64,000 nucleotides of DNA from Eutreptiella sp. 'Long Island Sound 2002' (taxonomy: Eukaryota; Euglenozoa; Euglenophyceae; Eutreptiales; Eutreptiaceae): positions 133,113,691 to 133,177,690 of the forward strand of contig OZ038381.1 in NCBI GenBank assembly GCA_964036045.1, given 5' to 3'. The position numbers and the translations under genes were made by a program. The notes beneath the pieces were generated by a model, which was given only the letters and a program-made list of their open reading frames with translations, did not search any database and had not been told where the DNA came from. Of the stretch, positions 24,880 through 36,229 are shown piece by piece. How positions within the stretch are numbered: position 1 is the stretch's first letter; the number at the start of each line of letters is the position of its first letter.

Positions 24880-25650
24880 ATTTTCCACGGGCCAAAACGC
24901 AGCACCATGGGCTCAAAATGGGCTAAAAACACTTGTTTGAGCATCCCAAGTGGTCTAGGAACAACTTTGTTGAAAACCAGTTTTTTCACCCCGGGGACCC
25001 CAGTGGACCCACCATTGCCCCCCACCGTGTGCGGCCCGGGCTGCCCTCTAGCTCCACCAACTGACCGGTGGTACCGGGGCTCTAGGCGTCTTGTTGGGCG
25101 ATTCTAAGGCTTGGAAACCACAAAAAGTGGGGGTTTGCAGCTGGACTAGGTGCCCTCAGATGTCGGTTTTGAGCCACGTAGCCCAAGATATGGCCCGTGC
25201 TTGGTTTGGGGGTTGGTTGACACAAACGGCACACAATTGGCCACGTTCGGTCATTTTGTGGCCATTTCTCGGACATATCGTGCAGTTGGAGGGCAACAAA
25301 GGGCCCTTTGTCACAAGGCAATCAAGGAGCATGTGGAGTCCATGAACCGTTTCCCTTCGTTGGTTTGGTTTGATTGGGTTTCCGGGCCGTTTTGGGCCAA
25401 AAAAAGCTGCCATGGGGCACAAAATGCGTAGTTTTGGAGGGCACCTCCAAACTTGGTGCCACCGCCCCGGGGCGCCACCGGTGAGTTTTTGGCTCAAAAC
25501 TTGGATTTGGCAAGGCCACCACCACCTAGGCTCTAGGATGGCCAGATTAGGGAAGAATGAGCGGCGTTGGGACGGGACAGTGGCCAAAACAAAAATGAGA
25601 AAAGTTTGTTGCCTGTTACCTAGATTTAAGGGGAGAGGGGTAGTAATATA
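24880..25650 (+). mobile_element. X-family element, 5'-truncated copy
   Basis: Matches the full X copy from GGTCTAGGAACAACTTTG through GACTAGGTGCCCTCAG, GAGCCACGTAGCCCA and GTGAGTTTTTGGCTCAAAAC to the 3' end GATTTAAGGGGAGAGGGG near 25637. At 25645-25655 there is a short (AT)n, then a new X start (CCTCTAACAACACCCCTCTC), so two X elements stood head-to-tail. Confidence 0.8.
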
Positions 25651-25654
25651 TATC

Positions 25655-25734
25655 CTCTAACAACACCCCTCTCCCCAACTCTAGGTGGACGGCTCGAAGA
25701 TACGCGAGAAGTGTACCACTTGATGCAACTTGGC
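25655..25734 (+). mobile_element. X-family 5' end only
   Basis: Carries the X 5' terminus ACACCCCTCTCCCCAACTC followed by TAGGTGG, then diverges into another repeat (Z) near 25735. It shows most clearly that the X termini are inverted repeats of each other. Confidence 0.65.
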
Positions 25735-25990
25735 ACGTGTCATGGGTTGTGCACGGGGGGCCCCAGTCGCAAGTGCCATGCTCGGGCAGGGATGCCATGG
25801 AGGTGAGGAGGGGCCAGGGCCACATGCAGGCTTCCCTCAAACAGAATCTTCACCATCAGCAACATGTCCGCCAAGGAATTGATCGAGCAGATCATGCAAC
25901 ATGTATTTGGTCGTGCGTTCTAGCGCTGATCTAGGGAAGCGTTCTAGCGTTGATCTAGGTAGCACGATCGGTCGCTAGAACGCTGCTGCG
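25735..25990 (+). repeat. Z-family repeat with a conserved micro-ORF, copy 1
   Basis: Shares about 250 bp with 62385-62640: GTGTCATGGGTTGTGCA, GGGATGCCATGGA, GTGAGGAGGGGCCA and CACATGCAGGCTTCCCT, then a short ORF and GCGTTCTAG...TTGATCTAGG repeats. The two copies lie 36 kb apart. Confidence 0.8.
25864..25923 (+). CDS. Micro-ORF or first exon, 19 aa, Z family
   Basis: Reads MSAKELIEQIMQHVFGRAF and stops at TAG in a GTTCTAG motif. The Z copy at 62515-62580 encodes a related peptide (ELIQQIMEHVFCQAF core), so the reading frame is kept while bases change. It may be the start of a longer gene whose remainder was lost, or a small peptide. Function unknown. Confidence 0.35.
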   Translation: MSAKELIEQIMQHVFGRAF

Positions 25991-26019
25991 TTTTTTTTTG
26001 TAGGAACAGCAGACCGCGC

Positions 26020-26970
26020 AGGGGGACCGTTTTGGGAGCAAAGATGGGTCGACAAAATGGCTCATCTTCAAGGTGTTTTGGGACCTTAGAGGGGCCAATA
26101 GGACTCCAAACGGGCTCAAAATGGGCTTGTTTGAGTTGTTTGTGCACCCCAAATGGTCCACGATCCATTTTGGAAAAATCCGTTTTCAACCTATTTTGAC
26201 CCATTTTTGGTCCCAAAACGGCCTATTGTCAAGGCATTTTGGGATTGTCCACGGGCCAAAACGCGTCGCCATAGGAAACGGGCTAAAAACATTTTTTTGA
26301 GCATCCCAAGTGGTCCAAAAACAACTTTGGAAACGGTCATTTTTTTCGCCCCGGGGACCCTAGTGGACCCACCCTTGGCTCCCATTGTGTGCCACCCGGG
26401 CTGCCCTTTGGCTCCACCAAGTGACCAAGTGGTATGGGGGTTTAGGTGTGTGGTTGGGCTATTCTAAGGCTAGGAAAAGTGGGGGGTTGCAGGTGGACTA
26501 GGTGCCGTCAAATTTGGGATTCGAGGCACGTAGCCCAAGATACAGCCCCTTCTTGGTTTTGGCGTCGGTGGACACAACGTGCTCAGAATCCATGCTCTTT
26601 TTAGCCATATTTTCACTGTTTCTTGGACATATCATGGAGTTAGAGGGCAATAAAGGGCCCTTTGTCACGGTGAGGTCAAGCCGCACCTAGAGTGTACCAA
26701 CCGTTTCCCTTCGCTTCACCGTTTTGAATGGGTTTCAGGGCTGTTTTGGGCCAAAAAAGGTTGTTTTGGGGTTGGAAGGGCACCTCCCGACTTGGCGCCA
26801 ACGGTGAGTTTCTAGCTCACACTTTGACTTGGCAAGGCCACCACCTAGGTTCAAGCATGGCTAGAGTAGAGTCGAGCCCGGAGTGATGAGAAAGAGCAAT
26901 GGCCAAAATGGAAAGGAGAAGTGCTTGCTTGTTGCTTGCTTGCTTGTTGTTAGCTAGATTTAAGGGGAGA
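26020..26970 (+). mobile_element. X-family element, diverged copy
   Basis: Same block order as the full X copy: CAAGGTGTTTTGGGACC, CCATTTTTGGTCCCAAAACG, CATCCCAAGTGGTCC, GGGGACCCTAGTGGACCCAC, GGTGGACTAGGTGCC, GAGGCACGTAGCCCA and, at the end, TAGCTAGATTTAAGGGGAGA. It ends in GATGTGGGG without (AT)n and is more diverged than the 17.4-kb copy. Confidence 0.75.
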
Positions 26971-27066
26971 GATGTGGGGACGGCTTGTGATGATGTCTGC
27001 TCATCGACCCCTGCTGATAGTTCTACACTCTAAGGCACGACCTTTTTATGCTTACTCCTGTTGCAG

Positions 27067-27336
27067 ACCAGTCCCCAAAGGATAGGCAATGCGTTAATGT
27101 TCCTCAGGGGTTGCCACAACTTGTTGAACGCTTTGAAGTTGGTGTCATCCCCTCCGATTGTTGGTCCAATCAAAAGTCGAGCATCGTCCAAGACAAGTGG
27201 GATGCTTCAACAATGGACTTCCCGTGCCCCCTCGACATTGTGCTCGCTGTGCAGCACTACAGCGATTTATGTCTCAAGACATTGCAAACACTTGTGAAGC
27301 CTGTGAATGTTGATCCAAGGGTAATGACCGTATTAG
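27067..27336 (+). CDS. Possible internal exon of an unknown gene
   Basis: A 90-codon open block preceded by a good acceptor (TTACTCCTGTTGCAG) and followed by a donor-like AG|GTAGGC. The peptide includes GVIPSDCWSNQKSSIVQDKW and FPCPLDIVLAVQHYSDLC and has ordinary composition, unlike the surrounding repeats. No domain was recognised. Further exon candidates lie downstream at 27545-27784 and 28108-28212. Confidence 0.4.
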
Positions 27337-27544
27337 GTAGGCATGTACCACAAACCCCCCCCCCCCCCCGGTGACATGGCTACTACAATTGCACAGGCCC
27401 AAGACATGCTATGATCATGTAATGCACTGCATCGGTATAAGCGGCGGCGTGCAGCAGGTGCCTGTGCCCAGAGGGACACCCCCCCCCCCCCACCCCCTAC
27501 AGCTGCCGCACCTCAGTCCGGGATGGAGACAGTGACAGTGATCC

Positions 27545-27784
27545 CCCCCCCCCCCTCCTTTTGGTGCAATTGTCCATCCACACGTATGCGCTGCTGATTT
27601 TGTGGGTGATGATGGTGACATTGATGAACCCCCCCCTCTTGAAGTTGTGTCTATCCACGGTGACGACTCTGAAGCCCCTATGGTTGTACTATTAGAGTTG
27701 TGTGACTTTGACCCCCATTTTTTGCGAGCTGCACTCGACAATGATGCTATCTCGGCCATCCTGGCTCAATCATCCAGCGCTTAG
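27545..27784 (+). CDS. Possible terminal exon, acidic peptide
   Basis: Open frame running after a poly-C tract, reading PFGAIVHPHVCAADFVGDDG and EAPMVVLLELCDFDPHFLRA, and ending at TAG 27782-27784. It may join the exon at 27067-27336, but the splice site lies within poly-C or just upstream and cannot be fixed. Confidence 0.3.
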   Translation, partial: PPPPPFGAIVHPHVCAADFVGDDGDIDEPPPLEVVSIHGDDSEAPMVVLLELCDFDPHFLRAALDNDAISAILAQSSSA

Positions 27785-28107
27785 AGCATAGATAAAAATT
27801 GGAAGCATCTCATTTGACGTTTTGCAGCCCGTTCCCTTATTTGAGTGTGTCATGTGACCCTTTGTCAGCCATTGTTCGAACCTGCTGGAACGTGTAGTTG
27901 TCAGAGTGTTGTGCCATTAGGTGAACAACAGAACTCAACCGAGCCTCACAGGGTTCCTCACCCTGGCACACATCAGGTAAGCGTGCAAACCACTGTGACC
28001 ACAACAGCTTGGCATCAACAGTGGTGCGCACGTACTCAACCTTGTCCTCGTAACCCAACGCGAGTCTCATGAGAACAAACAAACACTGCCATTTGTCATA
28101 GATTCAG

Positions 28108-28212
28108 ATGGAGTACGCCACTGGAGGTGTTCGAGAGGCCCTGTCAGAATGCTACGAGCAGTTGTCTGAGTTTCCAGAGGACCTCAAGAATGAGAAAGAG
28201 CAGTGCCGGAAG
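28108..28212 (+). CDS. Possible 35-codon exon, unknown protein
   Basis: The ATG follows a CAG directly and the block ends CGGAAG|GTGTGC, a donor-like site. It reads MEYATGGVREALSECYEQLS and then EFPEDLKNEKEQCRK, a charged, probably helical peptide. The precise exon-like boundaries and natural composition support a real exon. The gene was not recognised. Confidence 0.4.
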
Positions 28213-28437
28213 GTGTGCATTTGAGGGACAACACTGATACAAGGCATTGTACCGAGCACTACTCCTGCAGCTGCCACAGGTGCAGGCTCTGGCATGCGGT
28301 GCATGAGCCATTAAGACATTGACCAAATTGTGGACGCCCCCCCCCCCTGTGCCTGACTGATTGACTCCGGCATTCAGGAGCAATTGGCTGGCTCTATCAG
28401 GGGGTGAAACCCGAGAGCCGGTCGCCGGAATTAAGTT

Positions 28438-28884
28438 TTGTTTTTAGCCCATACGGAGGGCCATCCAAGAGATGGGGGGAGGGGGGTCCGGCGCCATCGT
28501 CCCGCAAGAGACTGCATAGTCGGAGGGGTTGCTGCTGCCATCCCCACAAGAGAATGCAAAGTGAGGGATGCTGCTGCTGCTAACCTCACAAGAACGCTGA
28601 GTGCAGAGATGGGGGGGGTGCCATTCCCAGCAGAATCAAATGATGATGTCTGGTGGAAAGATTCATGCTACGTTCTCTTGCACATCAAATCCTTACACAT
28701 TGATTCTGCCTTCACTCCAGGCAACCCAGGCTGCCTTGCTATCTTGGAGATAGTGGCAGGCCTAGGCTTTCCCTGTGCAGGACCAGAAAGACAGAACAAT
28801 TGTTGTCAGAAGACAATGGAGAGCTCTGAGTGCCTGCATCAAAGTAGATTGAGATGCCATCATTGGCACAAGTGTCCACAGTAG
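28438..28884 (+). CDS. Hypothetical ORF, 148 aa
   Basis: Open from 28438 to a TAG at 28884. The N-terminal half contains a short internal repeat (GVAAAIPTRECK / AAAANLTRTLS), and the C-terminal half reads CYVLLHIKSLHIDSAFTPGN. It could be part of the same gene as the upstream exons. Weak support. Confidence 0.25.
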   Translation: MFLAHTEGHPRDGGRGVRRHRPARDCIVGGVAAAIPTRECKVRDAAAANLTRTLSAEMGGVPFPAESNDDVWWKDSCYVLLHIKSLHIDSAFTPGNPGCLAILEIVAGLGFPCAGPERQNNCCQKTMESSECLHQSRLRCHHWHKCPQ

Positions 28885-29114
28885 ACAGACAGTGTGGTGT
28901 GAAAGGGCGTGGATTTTTGTTCTTTCCCAGGGAATGCTATCAACACAGTGTGCAGTGCCAATACAGCGCAACGTTTTCCCCTTCAATGACTTCCTGAACC
29001 CTAGTTTCTGGCTTTTTCCACAATCTGTTGAATGTTTTGGGTATCAAATATGTTTTTCTGTCAGCTGTATCCATGTGACAGGATTTTGTCGGGGGGCGGG
29101 GAGAGATTCCGTGG

Positions 29115-29654
29115 TTGGGAAGGCAATTTGCTTTGTCACTTTGCTTTGCCTTGAGACCACAAGACAATGTTGTCTTCAGATGTAGTGAAGTGTTACCATA
29201 TGGGTTACCTATCCCACAGTACCCTGCCCCTTCCATACCCTTATTGCAGAGTGGACATGCAAGAGAGAAAAGCGGTATCCAATGTACAACTCAGCCTTCC
29301 GGTTATAAATTAAAACTGGGACTGTCCTTATGGGACTCCTTGCACAAACGACCCTTCATGGTCAAGCCTGGAAGCGAGCCATGCATGCAATGGTTTGCAG
29401 TGGATGAACAATGGTACATGGGTTGCGCGCAGGAGTGTAGCAAATATGGTGGGATGGCGATGAATTGGATAGCACCAGCGAAGACTAAGGATACTAAGGA
29501 TTGGGATTGTGAAAAAAACCACGTAGAACATTCATTGGCGAGAGAAGGAGCGGAACGAGTGAAACGTTTGACATTGGTGTTGCGGTGCGCTTTACCTGCA
29601 CGGTTCGCTAACACAAAAAGAGGTAGCCAAAAAGGGGGGAGGGGGGAGGCATAA
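29115..29654 (+). CDS. Hypothetical ORF, 179 aa, ending in a tandem repeat
   Basis: Contains LKLGLSLWDSLHKRPFMVKP and CMQWFAVDEQWYMGCAQECS, of natural composition. A TTATTGCAG acceptor at about 29249 suggests that the real exon begins there. The last 25 or so codons lie in the 120-bp tandem repeat, so the true C-terminus is uncertain. No family was recognised. Confidence 0.3.
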   Translation: MGRQFALSLCFALRPQDNVVFRCSEVLPYGLPIPQYPAPSIPLLQSGHAREKSGIQCTTQPSGYKLKLGLSLWDSLHKRPFMVKPGSEPCMQWFAVDEQWYMGCAQECSKYGGMAMNWIAPAKTKDTKDWDCEKNHVEHSLAREGAERVKRLTLVLRCALPARFANTKRGSQKGGRGEA

Positions 29655-29990
29655 GAAATAGTATCATTACAAACATTACAAAGGTGAAGCGAAAGCCACT
29701 TGCCAACACAAAAAGAGGTAGCCAAAAAGGGCGGGGGGGGGCCTAAAAATAGTATCATTACAAACAATTTAGCAAACATTGATGGGATTGCGCTGAAGCG
29801 GAAGCCACTTGCCACCACAAAAAGAGGTAGTCAAAAGGGGGGGGGGGGGGCACTGAAAATAGTATCATTACAAACTATGAAGCCGACATTGATGGGATCG
29901 CAGTGAAGCGAAAGCCATTTGCCTAGCCAAGGGGGGGGGGGGATAAAACGGTACCATTACATTACAAACAAGTCAACAAACTAGTCAACA
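29575..29990. repeat. About 120-bp tandem repeat, 3-4 copies
   Basis: Units contain AACACAAAAAGAGGTAGCCA, a poly-G run, AATAGTATCATTACAAAC and ACATTGATGGGATCGC. Copies begin near 29575, 29691, 29801 and 29905, the last one degenerate. Confidence 0.85.
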
Positions 29991-29999
29991 AACGTTGAT

Positions 30000-31330
30000 A
30001 GGATCGCGAAGGTTTGTTGGGAACTTGCATCAGCTAATGGTCAAATGCAACTCAAAATGGCCTCAAACCACTTGTTCGAGCACCCCGAAGGATCTAGGAA
30101 AACTTTTGGAAAAAATCATTTTTGACCATTTTTGGACCCTCGGGTGACCCCGTAACCCTACCCTAGCACGGCACTGTGTGCGCTACATCACTCCCCAGTG
30201 CCAAAATAGGGCATTGAAGGGTGTTGACGGCACGGAAATAGCTTGCAACTGATCCTTTTCATCATTGTTTATCACCACAAGGGTGCCCAATGCGATCCAT
30301 GGCCATCAATCACAGATCAGGAAGATGGAATCTCAATAGGTATGCAAAATTGGTGCTTTTCAAGTTTCATTGGTGTTTTCAAATATGTTATAACCCTAGT
30401 CAGTAATGACGGAAAGTGCACTTTTTACAAGACACAACATAGCGACAAGGCTATGTGCATTGGGACCATAGTTTTTACGTTCCGGGCGTCCCAAGACCTA
30501 TCCCAAGACATCTACCACAAAAAATCTACCACTTTGGCATACTTCTTTGGAGCCTTCACATAAAAACAAACGTGAAGTGGCGCAAAATGCCTCAATTTTG
30601 CCATTTTCGAAGTCTCCAAATTTCACACAATTGGTCAATATCTTTGAATGTATGGTGGAAAGTGCCTAATTTTTTTCTCCGATAGCTTGGAATGGGTCTT
30701 GGGACGGGCTCCATGAAGATACGGCGCACCTGTGGAGCTCTATTGGGTTTACTGCAAATTGTACCCCCCAAAAAGCGGCTTTTGTGGCATTTTTGAAATG
30801 CTTGTAGCTTGAACATAGTGTCACTTGATTGGATAATGTATGCTTCTATGGATAGCCCTTGAAACGTACAAGATGGCAACCCACTTCGTTTTCTCCTGAA
30901 ACACCCCATACTTGGAGCAACACAAATTTGGGACCTTTTTTGGACAAGAAAATGGGATTTATATGAATACCAGTGGACCAAATGCTGAATAAAACAGGTC
31001 AGAAAGTCCCCAAAGATGAGATCTCGTAACTGATCAAATTAGATGCGCAAATGGCTGCGTAATTTTTGCGAAAACCGCAAATCTCGTCCCCAAATTTTGA
31101 AAAATGCCGGTGCGACTTCTGGACCCCGGCGATCGGGAAAACTGCCCCGAAAACCCATTTTTTCGGATTTCCGGGACGAGATTCTGGCGCGCACGATTAA
31201 ATCCTACGTGAGGGGAAGTGTACGGCCGTGCACCGAGCACGTTTGAAACAGAAAATGTGTACGGTTGTGCACCAAACACCCGAACCTGTGCATGCATATG
31301 CCGCACTAAAGGGTAGGCCACGCGTGGTGC
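30000..31330. other. AT-richer DNA without a supported gene
   Basis: A short stretch at 30050-30180 resembles the X-family module (CACTTGTTCGAGCACCCC, ACTTTTGGAAAAAATCATTT). The remainder, including an ORF at 30243-30563, shows no recognisable protein or RNA gene. Confidence 0.45.
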
Positions 31331-33010
31331 GCTCGGTATAACCCTTGGTTAGGTTACCGTGGGGCTCCGCCCTATGTTCTTGAAGAGAACGGGCGGACTT
31401 CCATAAGCTTGCTTGCTTGATAGGGCAGTTTGGGAATAACGTATTATTATCCAGTTGGACACCCGTATAATACGGCGAGGCTGGTTAGGTTCCTCTGTCC
31501 CAAACTGTCCTGCATGTGTATCTTGTAGGTGGGAAAGGTTCACGGTGAATTGTTGACACTGCAAAGCCCTGCTAAACAGGGGCGCCGATCACACAATCAC
31601 GAATGGGAAATAGCACGTCTTCTTCATGGACAACACATACATGCGCTGTGCACGCCAAAAGAGCACTGCTTCCCTCCAAGCCCTAGCAAGGAAACGTGTT
31701 GAGACGTCCCTGTTAGGCCACAGCTGCTTAGTAGCGCGGTGTTCTCTTGCATTTTCACAGGTGGGCCACTAGGGCCTCAGCCTCCTTCATGAACGCCACC
31801 AAGTAGCGTGTGAGTGTAAGTGTGGCAGGCCTGGGTGAGGGCTAGAGCACGGCAGTGTTCGCTCATCCTTCAAGGGCTGGTGCCACAGTAGAGTGTGTAG
31901 GACCTGTAGTGAGTGCGTCACTGTCCCGCCTGTTTCCTGAAATTTTATCAGGGTTTTGTGGTGGGCAGTGGCAATGGTAGTTCAGGTTTAAGCCGCTTAG
32001 CAAACAGGCGCTTTCATGCCTCGTAGCTTTTGGCCACCCCTCCCCTGTAGTAGGCAGGTAGATAGACAAAACCAATACCTTGGCGTTAGCGCTGGGTATT
32101 CCCCCAAGCCTTATGGTGCCAACACAGAAATTGGGCACCTGGGGGCGGAGAGACGTGGGGCGTACCCCATCGCACCATGTAAAGACATCCGCCGGGTTCA
32201 GCAAGCCTGCAGACTTGCGTATAATTAGAACACCACTTTTGCAGCTTGCTCTTAGGTCATGAGGCTCGGCAGACTCAAACATACATAGGCAGGTATAGGA
32301 AGGGTTCAGTCCCTAGGCTTCTTCTGCGAGGCAAGCGTCTCAGCGAGCCTTAGCAACTCTGCTAGGTTGTTTCTGGGACAACTAGTTTTTTGGGCCCAAA
32401 AGGGGATTGCACTTGGACCCCTCCATGGACATCTTAGGCACGCAAGTTGCCCCAAAATTGCAAATTTTTGGCCATTTTGCACAAATTTTGAAACGGAGGC
32501 GCACCACGTGTGACACCCGTTCCCGACCGCCGCCGTGGAGTTTTTGGCTCATACGTTGTGTGTGATTTTTGCCCATTTCGCACGTGCTTGTTGCTTGCTT
32601 GCTTGCTGCACGGGAGGCGCTTACCTGTGAGGCGTGGCACCAACCCCCCCCCCCCCCCCGGCGTGGGCAAGGGGGGTCTGGGAGCAGGAGGGGGCGTCGA
32701 AAATTTTCTCCATTTTGAGGGCATTTTTGAATTCCCCATTTCATTCTAAGTATTTTGAACATACACAGGTGGGGTGAAATTTGGTTTTACCACTCACAAC
32801 AAATGAAAAACAGTACCATATTCCAACCGATGTACCTCTGAATCAGCAAATACATGCTCACTAGTATGGGTTGGGGGGTCCAGAGTGGGGGCGCGGATGT
32901 TGGTGTCTAGAAGTGAAGTGCAGACCCCCCCATGGCTTGCTGCTTGCTTGGTGCTTGCTCCTTGCTGCACTTGTTAGGTCCACCCTAGACACTAAAGAGA
33001 GTTATAAAAC
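31331..33010. other. No gene seen; mixed single-copy and low-complexity DNA
   Basis: Short ORFs only. At 32600-32620 there is a (TTGC)n-like run and at 32645-32660 a poly-C tract. Segment 32390-32580 is faintly X-like (TTTTTGGCCATTTTGC, GTTTTTGGCTCATAC). Confidence 0.45.
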
Positions 33011-34091
33011 CAAGAGTGGTTCCACTCGCTTGGTGAGATCCGAGCCCTAGGGTCAGAGGTGCATTGGGGTCCAAAATGGAGAGCAATGATGTAGCAAGAA
33101 GTAGCCATGATCCTGGTCAGCCTAATCAACATGGGTCGCATGGCCGAACCAGCTGGCTGCAAAGGTTAGGGTTGGGTTTCGGGTGATGGTATGGTTAGAG
33201 GGCACGTAAGGGGATGTAAACGGAGCCCGTGATTGATCAATGCTTGGCTTTTGCGCCCGCCATGCAGCGACCCTCCCTCACGTTAGTGGGCCTGATGTGT
33301 GGAGCGGAGCGACCCTGCCGCATGAGGAGCCACCTCATCATAGCCGGCTCAAGTTCCCTACATTACGCCATTGGGTTTGTCCCTCTTATTTTAGCTGCGT
33401 CTCCGCGGCATATCCGGCCCTCTTGCTTCGCTTGCTGCGCAGCCCGCCTCGGCGGGCAAGCGGAAGCGCTCTGAAGATGGCTAGGCGCAACGAAAAGCGA
33501 GTGTTGCCCGGCGTAAGGCGGAGCATGACGAAGGCACAATGCCCTGGCCTAGCTGCAGTGTTCGCTAGGTGAATCTGATGACGGACATTTTCATGTTCAT
33601 CTTATTCCACTCGTCCCAGAGCAGTTTGTGAATGCGTCGTTCGAGAGATTTGCAGAATGGTTGTTCTGCCGCCTTGCACCCGGCGGCCCGCCGCAACGGT
33701 CCCCCCACACTGCTCGAAGCTGCCCCAGGAGCGCCACTAGTCCCACGGTGTCTGGAGTGCCCAATTGGGCGGTACTTGGGTTCTTGAGCCATTTGTGAGC
33801 CTCACGGCCACAAAGTTAAAGTGCACGCAGCAGCGGCGTGTCCTCCGCAGGAATGCTGATGTCATGGGGACGTACGCCCTGCGTCCACCTCTATTTCGTT
33901 CCGCAATGTGACGTCACCACAGTGAGTGCCACATTTTTTTGTGTCAAACTCAGCTTGATCTAAAGCGATTCTGTTCGACTAGTATTCAGGCCCTTTGACC
34001 CATCGAGAGTGTTCACAGATGCATGGCCTATACTGTCGTGTACTTGACCCGTGTTTTTTGCCACTAACTGATATTTGCGTGGAATGTCCTG
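33011..34091. other. Unassigned region with two weak exon-like pieces
   Basis: On the plus strand, 33400-33480 can be read as GPLASLAAQPASAGKRKRSE followed by DG and a TAG, a nuclear-signal-like tail. On the minus strand, 33684-33565 reads SLERRIHKLLWDEWNKMNMK followed by MSVIR, a natural-looking helical peptide. Neither could be extended to a full gene. Confidence 0.3.
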
Positions 34092-34371
34092 CCCTTGGTA
34101 CACACTAGAAGACCCAATTCCATTCTAGCCTAGATGGCGCTAGAACGCTAGAATAGAAAAAAGGGGGGCCGGGGGGGGGGGGGGGGGGGTAAGTGGTGGG
34201 TACTCCGAGGGTTGCAAGCAGGGCCCCCCTATCCATACTCGGGGGCCCATGGTTTGTTTTTCACAATTTCATTTTTTTCACCCGAATTTGGAGTGGGAAA
34301 CTTTTTCGTTCTGGGGGTGTTCTAGCAACGTTTTAGCGAGCTCAGCCAGATGTTGCTAGAACGTCGCGAGA
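34092..34371 (+). repeat. Y-family dispersed repeat, copy 2
   Basis: Same order as at 22977: CCCTTGGTACACACTAGAAG, TTCTAGCC, a poly-G tract, CCCCCCTATCCATACTCGGG, CACAATTTC, GAATTTGGAGT and GTTCTAGC repeats. It is followed by an ORF that includes the 80-bp repeat. Confidence 0.75.
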
Positions 34372-34426
34372 ATGCTTTGCTCGAACGACGGTAGAACGAT
34401 ATATATTAGGGCTCCGCCGCTCCTCA

Positions 34427-34793
34427 AAGGCAAGCTGCCTTGGTTACCATGGCCAGCCGTGGCCAATCACAGGGTCGCAATGCTGGACCCGACTCACGGA
34501 GCGCCCCCCCCCCCCCCTCCTCGCCCCCCCCGGATAGCACGGTTAGCCCCCCACCCCATTGGTCACTTGAAAGGTCACTTGGCGGGCCGGCACCGGGTCA
34601 CTTGGTTGTGGGTTAGCCCGATTGGCCCGGTTAGCCCTGTTAGCCCCTTGGCCCCCATGCCCCCTTTTCGTGAGTCGCTCACGAAGGCTACCCCTCTCGC
34701 GTGGGGAGGGGGGTTTGCCGGGGCGCATCCTTGCTCCGGGCAACCCCCTTCTCACCCCCGGTATCCCCTTCCTTCTCAGCCCCCTTGTCACTT
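34427..34793 (+). repeat. 80-bp repeat plus partial copy of the 23.2-kb gene region
   Basis: Starts with the CTGCCTTGGTTACCATGGCC block and continues parallel to 23258-23650 (GGTCACTTGGCGGGCCGG, TTAGCCCGATTGGCCCGG, CTTCTCACCCCC) up to CCCTTGTCAC, where the GTGCAG minisatellite begins. Y copy 2 and this segment therefore repeat the Y-plus-gene arrangement seen at 22977-24320. Confidence 0.7.
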
Positions 34794-35879
34794 GTGCACA
34801 ACACAATGTTGTGCAGCACATCGCACACAGTGCAGTGTAGCACAGCGCATAGTGCAGAGCAGTGCACGGCATAGAAGAGCACATCGTGCGGTGCCAAGTG
34901 CGCACAGAGAGGCACAACACAACACACAAAATGCATAACACACACAAGGCGGTGCGGCACAGCACACACCGCATAGTGTAGCACAACACACACTGTCCTT
35001 CAGTGCAGGACAAGCATGGTGCATGGTGCAGCCCCGCAACAAAGCACAACACAATAAAGTGCAAGCGGAACGCACTGTGAAGTGCAACACAACGCACACA
35101 GTTCGATACGGCATAACACACGCGGTGCAGTCACGAGCACAGTGCACGCAGTGTAGTGTAGCATGACGAGCACTAAGCAGTGTGGTGCGCCGCACAGTGC
35201 AGTATATCGCGGCACGCACAATGCAAAATAGCACAACACACGCAGTGCAATGCCACGCGCAATACTGCGCAGTGCAGCACAACACGCAGGAAGCACTAGA
35301 GAGCACAACACAGCACGATGCAACACAGCGCCCGCGGCTCAGCACAGCACGCACGAAGCAGTGCGGAGCACAGCACAGCAAAGTGCAACGCAGCACCTGC
35401 CGAGCGGTGCAGCACAACATACTCGGGGCATTGCAGCACAACGCGCACAAAGCAATCCCTTGCGCAACACAGTGCGGTGCGGCACAACGCACACAAAATG
35501 CAGTGCAGCATAGCACGCACAGTGTCGCGCAGCACACCGCACACAGTGCGGTCCAGCGCAGGACACAATGTACTGCAAGGCACGGCACAACAACACGCAC
35601 AGTGCAATACTGTGTGGAACACGATGTGGTGCAGCTCAACACACATTGGAATGCAGTGCACGGCGCAACAGCACACACAGTGCACTAAACGGCGCACATA
35701 GCGTAGCATAGCACCGCACACAAAGTGTGGCACGGTACAGCGCCCAAAGACAAGTGCGGCACGTCACCCACCGTTCCATGCAGCACGGCACACACACAGC
35801 AGTGCGGCATAGCACTCACAGTGCAGTGCGGCACCACAAACACACAGCGGGCAGCACAGTACGCACACAGTGCGGTGCA
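34794..35879. repeat. GTGCAG/GCACAACAC minisatellite array 1
   Basis: Highly degenerate tandem repeat with a period of about 24-29 bp; a typical unit is GTGCGGTGCGGCACAACGCA plus CACA. On the minus strand it gives Cys/Ala/Leu/Val-rich ORFs such as 35678-34788, which are artefacts of the repeat. Confidence 0.9.
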
Positions 35880-36190
35880 GCCCTTGGTACACGCTAGAAT
35901 ACCCAATCTCGTTCTAGCCCAGAACCGGCTAGAGCGGCTAGAACGAAAAAAAGAGGGGGATCCCACCCCCCCCCCCCCCCGCAGCGGGGCGAGGGGGGGG
36001 GATGAAGTGTCTAACCTGGACCCCCCTATCCATACTCGGGGGCCCATACTTTTTTTTTTCACAATTTCACTGTTTTCACCTGATTTTGGAGTCCCAAGAA
36101 TTTTCGTTCTAGTTGTGTTCTAGCGACGTTCTAGCGTCGTTCGCTAGAACGTCGCTAGAACCTTCTAGCCTAGAACACAACTAGAACAAA
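35880..36190 (+). repeat. Y-family dispersed repeat, copy 3
   Basis: CCCTTGGTACACGCTAGAAT, TTCTAGCCCAGAACCGG, poly-C, CCTATCCATACTCGGGGGCC, CACAATTTCAC and GATTTTGGAGTC, then an inverted GTTCTAGCG/CGCTAGAAC cluster. It borders the palindrome on its left side. Confidence 0.75.
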
Positions 36191-36229
36191 AACATTCATA
36201 CATGTGTCGCATCTAAGGGACACCAAAGT

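Noticed and set aside
33010-33065. tRNA-like stretch around GGTTCCACTCGCTTGG
   Set aside because: It cannot be folded into a cloverleaf with acceptor, anticodon and T arms in the right spacing.
34788-35678. Cys-rich 296-aa minus-strand ORF and similar ORFs at 37958-38712
   Set aside because: The Cys/Leu/Ala pattern follows the GTGCAG minisatellite period and appears in several frames.
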